Part shown: positions 1-11,255 of the stretch, one piece after another | Position numbering within the stretch: the stretch's first letter is position 1 | How the letters are laid out: the number at the start of each line of letters is the position of its first letter | Source of the DNA: Sphagnum compactum | Taxonomy: Eukaryota > Bryophyta > Sphagnopsida > Sphagnales | DNA: 64,000 nt | Reading direction: 5' to 3' | Assembly (NCBI GenBank): GCA_965153455.1 | Contig: OZ234497.1 | Span: 19,833,872 to 19,897,871, forward strand | The notes under the pieces: generated by a model | The model's input: only the letters and a program-made list of their open reading frames with translations | The model's database searches: none | What the model was told of the DNA's origin: nothing | Program-made: the position numbers and the translations under genes

Positions 1-950
1 AATAACTAATTAATTAATTAATTAGCTACAGAAAATTAAACAAAACTAGAATAAAAAGAAGTTACATAGAGAGAAAGCAAAATGAAACAAACCCCACAAG
101 CGGGGATTTGGAAACCCAATTAAAAATAAAATGAAATAAAATAATTGCACCATTGACAATGTAAACCTCTTCACTCAATTGACATGAACTTCTTCACTTG
201 GAAAGGAGCTTCGGACGGTGGTGACCATATGTGTACCAATCTTGTTAACGCTTTTTTGATATCCCGATGGATGGATGGATGGATGGATGGAGAATCGGTT
301 GATAGGTGGGCGCATCATTTTTGTGCTCATAACCAAAGGGCGACAAGAGCCAAGGTACTTGTGAAAACACCAGTCCATGCCTGTACACTCACCACCGCTC
401 CAGCATTCTGTCCAATCACAAACAACAACAAAAAACCCACCAAAACACAACATTGGGTCATAACCAAAAACACTACATCATAATAATACTTGTTTATTTA
501 TTTATTTAATTACTTATATAAAGACAATAATCCAAGCAATATGAGAAATGGCAAGATATATACTTCCGTCACAAATTTATTCAAATTTAGATACTATTGC
601 CTTACATTATATTCTAGATGTGAAATTAGGTTTTGATCAATCCGGGTTTTGATCAATTTGGGTTTTGATTGATTCTCGACCTACTAACCCTAATTTATGA
701 TGCTTTGAGGCTAATCCTAATTATGAAGTTACGATGTTTTTAGCACCGTTCTCTCAACCCAGTGTGGTAATAATGAACACTTATTATTTGGGTTCTGATT
801 GGTTTTTTTGGTGCCGTTTTCAACTCATTATGGTAATGAACTGTTTTGTTACCATCGATTGCTTCGGATATCCATTAACTCACTCTTTTTCAATGCTGCT
901 CAACACCATGTACCCACTTCAGAATTTTAGTGAAAATTTTGCTCTCTATT
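1..950. other. Intergenic, no gene seen
   Basis: No supportable gene. The stretch opens with a TTAA-type microsatellite (about 5-26) and contains a GGAT microsatellite near 268-291 and a TTTA run near 490-510. Overlapping ORFs on both strands at about 175-483 are low-complexity and resemble no family I know. Near 640-720 a phrase about reading 'gggttttgat' recurs three times. The stretch lies downstream of the phytocyanin gene and probably includes its 3' flank. Confidence 0.6.
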
Positions 951-959
951 GTAGTCACC

Positions 960-2629
960 TTAGGTAGTGAGGAGAGTTGAAAGATGGGTACTACCTTTAG
1001 TGGAAGTTTTGCTCTCGAATGTGACCATAGTTAGTGAGGAGAGTAGAAAAAGATGGGGTACCTTGGCGGGTGCACTGGCGGGTGCAGGAGGTGGTGCAGG
1101 AGGACTGGACACTGTTGAAGAGGGTCCGGGAGCCAGTACTGCTGCAGCAACTGGAACTGGAGCAGCAACTGGAACTGGAGCAGCAACAGGAACCGGGGCT
1201 CCCACAGGAACAGGAGCTGGAGGAGAAATGGGAGCAATTGTGGGTGCAACTGCAAGACTTGCCATGATCATTGAACGAGCAAATCTCTGCTGCAAGTAAT
1301 TCAGAGCTTCAGTCTCAGTTGTCAGACTTGTTGTAGTTGTTGTTGTTGCTGTTGTTTCTGCTTGTGTTGCTGCAGTCACTGTGATCACCAATTTCTGACC
1401 AGCTTCACAATGTGTACCTAGACCTTCGACAAGCTTGTTGCAGGAGAAATAGTATGTGCCCTCTTTGGTTGCCCTCCACTGCACACACACGCACAAAGAA
1501 TTCAGCCCATTCACCAACTGAAATCTCTCACTTGGATTTTTTTTCACAAAATGTCATTCGAAAACTGAAATTCCTCGCTCGGGTTTTCTTTTCAATTTTT
1601 AGTTTCAGAACACCATTCAACAACTGAAAGCTCTATCACTCAGATTTGATTCTTCTCCAGAACACCCATTCAATAACCAACTGGAATCTCTATCACTTGG
1701 ATTTGATTTTTCTCCAGAACACCCATTCAACAACTGAGATCTTCTCTCACTCAGATTTTATGTTTTTTTTGGGTTTTCAGAACACCATAATTCCACAAAC
1801 TGAAATCACTCACTCAGATTTATTTTTTCCCCACGATGTCATGTCAGTTCTACCATTACAAGAAATACGGATGTTATGGAAGAACCACGTACAGCATAAG
1901 TGCCAGCATTTCCTGCATCGAGTTCAATGGCTTGTGAGAAGTCACAGCTGTCGTGAGCTGATTTGGTTGGCATCAAATAGACATTCTGGAAACCCGCTGC
2001 GAATGTGAAAACTGATCACAAAACAACAACAAAATGCCCCAATTTTTGTCAGAGATTTTTTCCTTGTTTCTTACAGAATAAAGCAGAAACCCAAGAGATC
2101 CAGGAGCTCAATCTTCAAAGAATCTGCTTTCATGTTCTTTACACAATCTGTCCATTTTCAGAATCTGGTTTCCCACATTCTTCACAGAGTCTGGTTGTTT
2201 CCATATTCTTCAAAGAATCTATCTGTTTTCATGTTCTTCACAGAATCTGGTTGTTTCCATATTCTTCAGAGAATCTATCTATCAATGTATCCATCTGTTT
2301 CCATGTTCCTCACAGAATCTGTTTTCTAGCTGGCTCTTTGTGACTAATGTAAGGGGAAAAAAAAGGAGGGGACTGAAGAGATGATGATGGGAGTTGTTGT
2401 TGCATTACTGACCTAAGACATCGCCAACTGCGATGATATGTTCAGAAGACCATGTCTGATAGTTGGGTGCAGCAGAGATGGCAGTATCAAAATCAGTCCA
2501 TCCCAAAGCACCACCCACATCCAGTGTTTTCGCACTCGATTGTTGCGCAACCAAGAGGATGATGCTGCTTGCAACAAGCATGCATATACCAAGCTGCACC
2601 ACCACACTCGCAGCAGCAGTAGCAGCCAT
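960..2629 (-). CDS. Phytocyanin (early nodulin-like/uclacyanin type)
   Basis: Secreted plastocyanin-like protein, probably at the plasma membrane or cell wall. I read three exons: 2629-2413, 2011-1893 and 1478-960, giving about 284 residues. The donors read GTCAGT and GTACGT; both acceptors are CAG, and the phases agree (1, then 0). Residues 1-33 are a signal peptide with a hydrophobic core at about 10-28. Residues 34-146 form the cupredoxin fold: FAAGFQNVYLMP (76-87), Cys95, YYFSC (121-125), GTHCEAGQKL (133-142). Cys95 and Cys136 should form the conserved disulfide. Cys125 and His135 sit where two copper ligands are expected, but the usual first ligand His appears to be Gln81, as in copper-free early nodulin-like members. 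A Thr-rich spacer and a Pro/Ala/Val repeat tail (about 185-250) suggest arabinogalactan-type glycosylation. No strong hydrophobic GPI signal ends the ORF, so the last 38 residues are doubtful. Confidence 0.85.
1495..1850. repeat. Degenerate tandem repeat in phytocyanin intron 2
   Basis: About five degenerate copies of a roughly 60-70 bp unit. Each has a CAACTGAAATCTCTCACTC-like core followed by a T-rich stretch and 'cagaacaccattc'. The array fills nearly all of the intron between exons 2 and 3 of the phytocyanin gene. Confidence 0.75.
2100..2335. repeat. Degenerate tandem repeat in phytocyanin intron 1
   Basis: Repeated 'ttcttcacagaatctg' and 'gtttccatattcttc' phrases, roughly six copies of a 30-40 bp degenerate unit. 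The array lies inside the intron between exons 1 and 2. It is unrelated in sequence to the array in the next intron. Confidence 0.7.
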
Positions 2630-2652
2630 GACTGTCCTCTACCAACACCTAC

Positions 2653-2794
2653 CTGCAAAAGAAGAGTCATTGCAGAAGAAGAAGAAGAAGAAGAGTTCCA
2701 TCACAAAGAATTTCACAAAACCAGTACTTAGACTTCGCGACATCAACAAAAGCTGTAAAAGAGAAGAGAACTACAGCAACAAAAAGACACTCAC
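2653..2794 (-). other. Putative 5'-UTR intron of the phytocyanin gene
   Basis: On the minus strand a donor GTGAGTGTC starts at 2794 and an acceptor TTTTGCAG ends at 2653, 23 bases before the ATG at 2629. The interval holds a CTT/GAA microsatellite. Leader introns are common in plants, and the good splice signals make this likely. No transcript evidence is available. Confidence 0.45.
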
Positions 2795-2875
2795 CCAAGA
2801 TCAGACACTGAGAGTGCTGAGCTGAGATCTTGCTGCTGCAGCTACAGATCCTCAGCTGCTTCCAGCAGATCCTTC

Positions 2876-2898
2876 AATATATATATATATATATATAC
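2876..2898 (-). promoter_or_regulatory. (TA)n tract, possible TATA element
   Basis: An alternating TA run of about 22 bp lies about 80 bp upstream of the putative leader intron donor of the phytocyanin gene. It is correctly placed to act as the TATA region, with transcription starting near 2845. It could equally be an ordinary microsatellite. Confidence 0.35.
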
Positions 2899-2899
2899 T

Positions 2900-3450
2900 C
2901 CACACCCAAAACAAGTTCTCGATTGATCTGCAAAACCCAACTCAAAAACAAACAAATAAACAAACAACGAACCAAAAACCTTCACTAAAAACCCAAAAAC
3001 AAAAACTCAAGCAGATGACCAAAGTAGAAGCTGTGATTTTTTTGGGGGGGGGAGAGAGAAAAAAAAGGCTGAGCTGCAACTTGGCAATGCAATGCAATGC
3101 AATGCTCACAGTCTTCCAAAGTAGTGTTTGTTGAAACAAGAAGAAGCAAGAAGCGGCAGCTGAAAGAGATGATGAACTGAGCTTAAAACAAAAAGCCAAA
3201 AAACAAAAGAGAAAAAGCAAAACCCACCTCGGAGTCCAAAGAAGAAGTGATGCTACAAAATGGTTGAAACCCAGCCAGCAACAGGAGCAACAGGAGCTTC
3301 TTGAGCTTCAGCTTCGTGAGCTGCTTTCTGTGTAGTAGACACAAGAAGCCAGCAAGAGGAAGCTGCAGCAAACTTGCAGAGATGGAAAGAGATTGGGGAA
3401 GTAGAAAGAAAGATGAGAAACATGCACATGAGCAAAACACTAGCTCATCT
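2900..3450. other. Upstream region of the phytocyanin gene
   Basis: No gene is supported. The stretch contains a G-run near 3042-3050, a tandem 'aatgc' run at about 3088-3103, and purine-rich sequence. The minus-strand ORF starting near 3857 continues into this stretch but is mostly microsatellite translation. Confidence 0.5.
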
Positions 3451-3454
3451 AGAT

Positions 3455-4115
3455 TGTGAGTGGTAGGTAGATGGATAGGCAGGTAGGTAGGTAAATAGCT
3501 AATAAGATAGGTAAGTAGGTAGATAGCTAGAGAGGTAAGTATGTAGGTAGTAACTAACACTACTGAAGATGGTGATTGGTAAGTAAATATATAGCTAGGT
3601 AAGTAGATAGCTACATAGGTAGGCATGTAAGTAGGTAGTAACTTAGAGATGATGGTTGGTAAGTATAGGTAGGTAGGTAGGTAGGTAGGTAGGTAAATAG
3701 ATATTTGGGTAGGTAGGTAGGTAGCACTACTGGAGATGGTGGTTCTGGTGAGTAGGTAGTAGCACAAAGGGTAGGGTCTAAGGGAAGGGATGGGGATGAT
3801 TGGATGGCAGTAGTTGCCTGGCTTGGCTTGCTGGATGGATGCAGGAAGGATGAGCATGTGCCATGCACATGAGCAACACTACTGGACTGAAGAGGCTAGT
3901 AGGTAGGTAGGCACACTATTGGCCTGGAGAAGCTAGTAGGTAGGTAGATAGGTAGGTAGGTAAGTAGGTACACTACATGAGCCCTGGGTTTTTGTGTGAG
4001 AAAAATTACATTCTCTTGTAGTGGTAGTAGCCACTACTTGGTATGGTAGAGGTGGGTAGGTAGTAGGACGGAGGGTCAAGGGAAGGTGGGGATTGGATGG
4101 ATGGATGGAGCAAGG
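3455..4115. repeat. GTAG/CTAC tetranucleotide microsatellite region
   Basis: Interrupted (TAGG)n and (GTAG)n runs cover most of the stretch. The purest are at 3666-3692, 3705-3723 and 3898-3970. A second pattern is the direct duplication of 'catgtgccatgcacatgagcaa'-like blocks (near 3420 and 3855). Translation on the minus strand gives Tyr-Leu-Pro-Thr repeats, which are not a real protein. The stretch is followed by (TA)n at 4131-4157. Confidence 0.85.
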
Positions 4116-4127
4116 GAGGGAGGCAAC

Positions 4128-4159
<32 letters not shown>

Positions 4160-4161
<2 letters not shown>

Positions 4162-5690
4162 ACCATGGTGCCTTAGCAGCTTCAACACTAATTATATTAT
4201 TTTCAGAAATGTTGAAATTTTTGAAAAAAACATTTTTGTCCAAGTACAATTTTTTTTTTTGTGAAGGAAACTAGAGAATCTTTTAGTATATGCGAGAAAG
4301 TATTTGATTTTTTGGGACATGGAATCTTCAAAATAAATTAATTGTAAAAGTGAATACACGCAATTGAAGTTGATACATGCACTTGAAAAAATATTTATAA
4401 TTTGTGATTGAAAAGTTAATACATGTGATTAAAAAGAAAACTTGAAAAATGTAATTGTGATCCGAATTCTATAATAGCTTATAGTAAGTATTCGAGAATA
4501 TAGAAAGATGCTTTAAAGACTTTTTTGTATAGCCAAATTGGCTAAATCATCTAATGAATAATCTCGAGCAAAGCTACATCCTAAATTTATTTACAGTTTT
4601 TTTTTTAAAAAAAACTGCTCATACCATGGTGAAATCAGCTTTAAAGAATTAGTTGCTTCTATACAATACAAATATTCCATCCTAAGACCAAATCAAGGTC
4701 TCTAAGTCCAAATTTAAAATTTACAAGGTTAAACACAAGTGCCAAGAGTGTGTTATAATGGATTCATTTAACCCCAAAAATTTGTTAACTTTCTATAAGG
4801 AGACCTTTATTTTATTTTAAAATAGGTTGTTTAATCTAGTGTTTTTAAAAATTCAAGAAAATTATGAGAATCTTTGTCATGGTACTATAAGTTCAATATT
4901 TGTCAAAGAATATGCCAAAACTTTTTAGTATTGGGTTATGATTAATAAAAAAATATAAATATTTTCTTAAAAATTGGATTAGTTTAATTCGATTTACTTA
5001 ACTTGAGCTCTGCATTGCTTTACATTACCAATGATGATTAATTGACATAAGGTTGAAATAGTAATATATTTTCAGTTTTTCCTTGGATCTTACAATATCA
5101 AAACAAAATTTTATGATCATATAAATTTTTCATGAGATCGTTTCCTCTTCAATTAATTCTAAAACATGAAATTCAATCTTCACCTATTGAAAACATTTTT
5201 AAAAAAAGTGTATCAATTTCACCAAAAAATTCATGAAATCATATCAATTTTGTTGTGGAATATTTAAAAAGGATTAAACTTTATTGAATGCAATGTGACC
5301 TTTCGAATTTGAATGTGTTGTTGTTGCTGGGGAAGACAAAACCATTTGATTTCCACAAGTGATGATTGAAAGAGGATGATATGAGAAAGCAAATATGAAA
5401 GGTAACAAGAATTGTCAAGTTGGAAACCATATGATACATAATTGTGCAAAAGAAACTCTCCCATACCGTCTTCAATATCTTGTCATTGGAATTTCAGTAT
5501 TTGTTGAATGAGTCGTAGGAGAATGGGTTGGTTGACAAAACATAGACTTTGATAATAAAAAATATACATGGTCTTGTGGATTCTTTAAATATGGTTTGTG
5601 TCACAACCCTAGTTTTGAGATTAAGACTAATGTTTATTCAAGAACCAGGATTACATATAGTAAAGGATGTCGGGATGTTAAATGAAGCTT
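4160..5690. other. AT-rich intergenic, no gene seen
   Basis: Strongly AT-rich sequence with only short ORFs in all frames. I recognise no protein family, RNA gene or long repeat here. Confidence 0.55.
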
Positions 5691-5694
5691 CCCC

Positions 5695-5745
5695 TGAATC
5701 CGTCCCGTCGTCCATCCGTCCCGTCATTCGTCCCGTCATCCATCC
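5695..5745. repeat. Short 'cgtcc'-based repeat
   Basis: An irregular run of cgtcccgtc/catccgtc words, about 50 bp, stands out from the AT-rich background by its C content. No function is evident. Confidence 0.5.
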
Positions 5746-5799
5746 AAACAGAACAAATATATTTTTTCAAAAGGGAAAAAACTAGAAAAAAAATAAAAA

Positions 5800-6600
5800 C
5801 AGAAAAACACTTTAACAATTAGAAACTTTTTGTAAACACTTAAACATGAAACAAAAAAAGGAAATACAGTAAAATAATCTTATTAGAAAATTAAAAAATT
5901 GATGACAAAATATTAGAAACAAAACAGAGAGCAAAAGAAAGAGAAAAAAAAACCATACTTGAAAAACAAATGAGGTTTGTCTTCTTTTTCCAAACTTCAA
6001 ACCTGCATCTAATCAAACAAAAATAAAAAAGTTTTTTTTAATTATTTTTATTATAAAACATATTATTAGAAAAAGTAGAATTTTTTTGGAAAAGAAAATA
6101 GTAACTAAACAAATAAATAAACGCATAAAAATAGAAAAAAAAATGATGTTAGACAAAATAAGAATAGAAAAAATTAAAACATGAAACAAACATAAACAAA
6201 AAGAAGTAAAAACACAAAAACTATAAAAAAGGAATGAAAACAAATGAAACAAGGAAAGGGAAATACAGTAAAATCATTTTAAAAGAGAAAAAATTACAAA
6301 AAAGAAGAAACCAAATAAAGAGTAGAAAATAAGAAAAAATAAAACTTATAATAACGAAGAAAAACCCTACTTGAAAAAGAATGAGGTGTGTCTCTTTCTC
6401 CAGACTTCAAACTTGCATCCAAATAAACAAAAATACAAAAGTGAAAAAGAAACACTTTATTTTTATTATACAAAATAATAATAATAACAGAAAACACATA
6501 AAAATAAATAATAAAAAAGATAAAAGTTTTAAAAAAAAACTAAAACATGAACCAAACATTGTTGAAATAACACACCTGTGCATTAGGCACAGGGTTCAAA
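5800..6600. repeat. Two tandem copies of a ~400 bp A-rich block
   Basis: The block with 'ggaaatacagtaaaat' occurs near 5860 and again near 6257. The following 'cttgaaaaa..aatgagg..tgtct' and 'ccaaacttcaaacttgcatc' phrases occur near 5959-6010 and again near 6371-6420. The spacing is about 397-412 bp, so the stretch is a diverged direct duplication. The ORFs within it are Lys/Asn-rich low complexity. Confidence 0.65.
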
Positions 6601-8330
6601 CTAGTATAAAGTTAAGAATGAAGTCAAGGTATGATATGATTTAAACACATTCTCAAGGGGAATGAGAAATGTGTGGGAATGTAGGTGAGGAACTCTCATG
6701 ATTTGAAATTGCATGTTCATTTTGGGAATCAAAACTCCATGGGGGACCTTTGAGACAAAGTTTGGAGATCAAAACTTGCCCAAATCTGGTGATTTTTTAA
6801 TCATTGAATTGAGATCTACATTGTGTTATCTTCACATTGTCATATATATATATATATATATATATATATGACAATGTGATAAAGCAATGGGTTTAGGGTT
6901 TAAGGTTTAAACCCTACATATAAATATATATGAAGCAATGTGACGATAAGGATAAGTTTGACCCTTACTTATTTAGACCATCATTTGGGGGACCAAATGA
7001 TGTTCAATTAAAGAGCATTGGAATCCTTTTTCAAAAGCTACAAGATAAAGCCCTAAAATGTCCAATTTGAAGAAGCTATGGTTAGATTTCAAAATTTAAA
7101 CCCATTGGGATGCCATTTCCATGGCAGGCTACCAAAAATACTATATAAGATGAATAAGGCCCTGTTTAGGGAGTCCAAAGCTTCGGTGAGCATGGGAATT
7201 CATGATGTTGATTTGGTTTGAAAGTATATTAACCACCTCATTCTATCACATTGTGCAAATTGAAGTGACCAAAAGTTTAACTTGCATTGCTAACTTGCTC
7301 CTAATCTTCATCCCATTACCTCTCACCTCTACATTTAGTAGGGGAAGAACTAGGGAATATGCCTTATATTTTGTTACTATAACCTAGATTGGGAAGTTTA
7401 ATTATTGCCGATGCCATTTCACAAATATGAGAATGTGTGGGGGTGTATTTTTAAATCAAAAACACCCCTAATATAATTTAGATAAGAACGTTACGTTTGA
7501 AACCTCTTTATGCTAGGAAGGTGCGTGAGAACCTTTCCTTGTTTTCTTGTATTTAGAGGAAACTTTAGGTTATTTTGGCATTTGGAGTTAAGCACTTGTG
7601 ATGTGATAATGAATTTCATATTCGTTGAAATTTGTTAATGAGTTTTTTTAATTAGTATCATGTGAAATGCAGCTTAACCACACAAGGTAACATAATCAAT
7701 ATGTGTGTGTGTGTATGAAAAGACCAATTGTTAAAGTTTTGCATTGTGCCCATGGTCTCAATGAAGTGGTTTTCATGATAATTTCTAAGAACAGAAATAT
7801 TTTCTTAGTTGTGTAATACACTACCCAACCTGGATCCTATTTGTTTGCTTTGGCCTTACAATATCCGGGCAGGCACTCACTCATTCACCCAAACCTTGTC
7901 TCCCTCCCATTGCTGCTAGTTTTTGTGGTTCATTATTTTTGTGTTTTTAAGTCGTATGTTTTTGATTGACCATGAGTTTAAAGTAAACCCCAGGTTACTC
8001 GTCTAACTTGTACTCAAGGCGGAGTTTTGGGACTAATTTGACACAACACTTACATGTTGGGTAGTATCTTTAGGGTACTTATTAGGATTATATTTCCATT
8101 AGGTCTTCATTGATGACTAATATTAGTGTAATTGGGACATTTTTTAAAGCTATAATTTCACTGGATTTGCAAATTCTCGGCACCCAACATTTTCAGCAAT
8201 ATTTGATTATTTATCAAGATGATGATCAGCCAAGCAGAAACCACACTCAAAAAGTGGACAAAAAAGCACACATTCTCACATAACATGCATATCTTCTGCC
8301 ATGGATAAGATGGCAACTTCAACACCAACC
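6600..8330. other. Intergenic, no gene seen
   Basis: No supportable gene. The stretch holds a palindrome at 6828-6885 (listed separately), a telomere-like 'gtttagggtttaaggtttaaaccctac' near 6890-6915, and a short (TG)n at about 7702-7713. Confidence 0.5.
6828..6885. repeat. Near-perfect palindrome with (TA)n centre
   Basis: The left arm TCACATTGTCAT is followed by about 26 bp of alternating TA and then the right arm ATGACAATGTGATAA. The arms match over about 15 bp, so the DNA could extrude a cruciform or the RNA fold into a hairpin. Confidence 0.65.
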
Positions 8331-8336
8331 AAGTGT

Positions 8337-8470
8337 GGGGGGGGGGGGGGGGGGGGGTTCATAATAAGCCTTTGGAACTGGATAGTAAATAACAAGCAGC
8401 TCACAATCAAGGTGGGGTTCATAATAAGCCTTTGGAACTGGATAGTAATAACAAGCAGCTCACAATGTAA
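8337..8470. repeat. G21 tract followed by a duplicated ~63 bp block
   Basis: An uninterrupted run of 21 G occupies 8337-8357. It is followed by two direct copies (about 8358-8410 and 8418-8469) of a block beginning 'ttcataataagcctttgg', separated by a short G-rich spacer. The copies differ by a single A insertion, so the duplication is recent. Confidence 0.8.
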
Positions 8471-8919
8471 TGGCACTGCGTCCCTTATGTCAAGTTTTGA
8501 CCTGAGCACAAGAGTTAAGATAGGAAATGTTCCATGAAGTTCTCCCCAAAAAAATAAAATGAGCCCATAGTTCACAATACCCCTTATCACAAGAACCTCA
8601 ACAGTTATTACAAGTAGGAATTTTTCCATCAAGTTCTCAACAAAAAGGAACTCACAATTCACAACAATACCTTGTGAGCAAACATCCCTCAAAATGTGGG
8701 ATTTTAGGCTCTAGGCTTGGACCAAATAAAAACTCCACGGTTCCCATTACCGATTGATTGTAAGGAGCGTCTCCTCCGCCACTAATGTGGCAGCAACCAT
8801 TGAACAAGAGCTTGAGCTCCCCAGTTATATTACACATGTTTGCTGCCTGCCTTCTGACAATTTGTGTACCTACCTACCTAGTTACTCAATACTTGTTTTT
8901 GTCGCATGTTCTTGGTTGT

Positions 8920-9068
8920 TGGTTGGTTGAACCTGATAACTCACCCTCTGTGACATAACCCATAAGCAGCAGCTCGACACTCTTGTACAAATTGGTTGGT
9001 TGAACCTCATGACTCACACTCTGTGACATAACCCATAAGCAGCAGCTCGACGCTCGCTCTTGTACAAT
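8920..9068. repeat. Tandem duplication, ~73 bp unit
   Basis: Two adjacent copies, starting near 8919 and 8991, share 'ttggttggttgaacct' followed by 'tgtgacataacccataagc' and 'agcagctcgac'. They differ at a few bases and by an extra 'gctc'. The stretch before it (8868-8883) has a CTAC microsatellite. Confidence 0.75.
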
Positions 9069-9069
9069 G

Positions 9070-10380
9070 GGTTGCCCAATAACGAGCTCGAGTGCAGCTG
9101 GTTAGCATGAAACAGTCTCAACCCATGTGGTCAACCCATTCCTGGCAACCTGTGCACTCACTCTCATAGCCCATAATACTCTTCTACCACCGAGGGCGGC
9201 TAAATGTCTGCTGTGGATGAGGCACTTGTGGGTATACGGTACATCCATACATGGGTAGCTATATGCTCCATGGATACAACAGAAAAAAAGTGTTTTCTGT
9301 CGGAATACCATCCATCTTGAGTGTGGTGTGCTGGTGGGTGCTGGTTCACTCTGGCCGTCTGAACTGGGACGGAATCAGTATGTTTGACAACTGGCTCTAG
9401 CTCAACAACCTTCCTTTGCAAGGGAGGAGGGTATTATATATATGAACTAAGTTATGTTGACAACTGGAACTGGCAAAAAAGGTTTCAAGTTTTTCTGTGC
9501 AAACTGTAAGTACTGACTGGGGACTACCCACATACCACACAACTGTCGCTCAAGGTCCAGGCCTTCCATGAAGTTCCGAATTTCTTCTGCCAACTTCAAA
9601 GACACCAAACCCTCAACTAACTAACTATCTACTGCCAACTTGAAAAACAAACCCTAAATTTCAACCCTAAATTTCAATCCCCATTCATCAATAATAGTTA
9701 AATCTATGCTTCCACATCCCCATGCTTCTTGGTCATGGATTTTGTGGTAGGAAACCCTCATATGATGACTCACCATGGTTTCATCTTGGTAACCTATCCT
9801 CGAAACCCTCCTACTTCACCCCCCCCCCTCACACTACCCTACCTACGTTAACTACCTATGTAAATGGGTAAGTATCATAGGTGAGGAGGTAGGGAACGGA
9901 CACATGGTTGCAATGTAGGTAATAAGCAAGTAGGTAATGCACTTGGTTACTTCTCGGGAGGTAGATGGATGTGGATGGTTAGTATATAGCTACTGACCGG
10001 GGTTATCTATGGTACAGGAATACCAATGAAAAAGTGTTTCCTGTTCACACATCATCCATCCGGCATGGCGGGCACACCTAGGTCGTGGTTTAACAGGGGC
10101 CCTTTGTCACCATCATGAGATACTTGTTCATCCATCCAACTAGGGGTAAACAACGCCACCTTCACGAGCTTGGCGAAGGCCACAGTGGTTTTTCATCAGA
10201 GTCACATTTAGAAGGGAGGCTCCAGCATGGGCTCCTATCTACTAGGCTACCAACCAGTGTTTTTTTTAACTGGCGAGATTTTGCCAAAAAAGCACAATTC
10301 AAAATCAAAATTTTGAAATGAACTGTTTTTTTAAAGGTTTTCAATTGCCAAAATTGAGGAAAAAAAAAAGAATTGTCAAA
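9070..10380. other. Intergenic, no gene seen
   Basis: No convincing gene. The stretch holds GTAG-type microsatellite words (about 9838-9985), a C-run at about 9819-9827, and 'accctaaatttcaa' duplicated near 9652-9676. Short ORFs on both strands match nothing I recognise. Confidence 0.5.
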
Positions 10381-10385
10381 TCCCT

Positions 10386-10817
10386 ATGTTTGGTTTTCAG
10401 TGTGTAGCCAAATATATAAAAGGATGGGTAAAAATTTATACTTCATATTTGGCTTATAGCCAGATTTGGCTAAATCTTCCTATCAACGATCATCAGTTTT
10501 TCTACATCTTCCTAGTGACAGTGGCCATTGTGACTCCAAAAGAAAATTCCTCAAAAAAAACACCGATATTACCAACAAGAAAGAAACCAACAACAACAAT
10601 AGTACATCCCAGGGCATTGTGTACAGGACTTTCTGAAACGACACTTGAAAGCCTTCGGAAGCTCACCGTCAAACAAATTAAGGCTAAGACCACCAAGGTC
10701 CAAAAGACTTCGAGTATGTACATACGGTCCCAAATGGAGTGGACACTGCAAAGTAAGTCCAAACACTTTCTTTCAGAAAACCATTTTGCCTCTATTCAGG
10801 TCCAAGTTCTAGGTTAG
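10386..10817 (+). other. Unassigned 143-codon ORF, doubtful
   Basis: An open frame longer than average for this AT-rich background. Its middle (about residues 85-110) reads SETTLESLRKLTVKQIKAKT, faintly like SAP or Rho-N type helix-extended-loop-helix segments. The N-terminal half is low-confidence sequence starting in AT-rich DNA, with no clear splice or promoter signals. It might be a gene fragment; I do not assign a function. Confidence 0.15.
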
Positions 10818-10925
10818 GTTAATTCTACAATTAGGTTTTGGGTTATCTAGACTAGACTAGGTTAGGTTAGGGGCTCAGATCCAAGTTCTAGGTCAGGTTA
10901 GGGTTTGGACTACCTAGACCAAAGG
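10798..10925. repeat. 'ggttagg' word cluster
   Basis: Repeated ctagact, aggttagg and 'ccaagttctaggt(t/c)aggtt' phrases, the last occurring at about 10802 and 10881. The words resemble degenerate G/T-rich telomere-like repeats but do not form a regular plant telomere array. Confidence 0.5.
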
Positions 10926-11020
10926 TTCAGAATTTTGTTGTTGAAACCAGATTTGAATCCAGAACTGGACCAGACCAGGTTAAATTAGGGTGTTGGGTTA
11001 GTGCTAGTTGGTCGGTTATG

Positions 11021-11255
11021 AGGTTTGGTCTAGTGTGTTGATCGGTTCTGGATTTTGGGTGTTTTTGAGGTTTGGTCTAGTGTGTTGATCGGTTCTGGAT
11101 TTTGGGTGTTTTTGAGGTTTGGTCTAGTGTGTTGATCGGTTCTGGATTTTGGGTGTTTTTGAGGTTTGGTCTAGTGTGTTGATCGGTTCTGGATTTTGGG
11201 TGTTTTTGAGGTTGGGTCTAGTGTGTTGATTGCTTATGGATTTTCGGTTATGTGT
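11021..11255. repeat. 47-bp minisatellite, about five copies
   Basis: Direct repeats of a 47 bp unit begin at 11021, 11068, 11115, 11162 and 11209. The first four are essentially identical and the fifth is diverged and incomplete. The unit starts AGGTTTGGTCTAGTGTGTTG. No reading frame of interest runs through it. Confidence 0.9.

Noticed and set aside
3183-3857. Long minus-strand ORF (224 codons) with Tyr-Leu-Pro-Thr repeats
   Set aside because: The repeats are the direct translation of the GTAG/CTAC microsatellite; no signal or domain outside the repeat.
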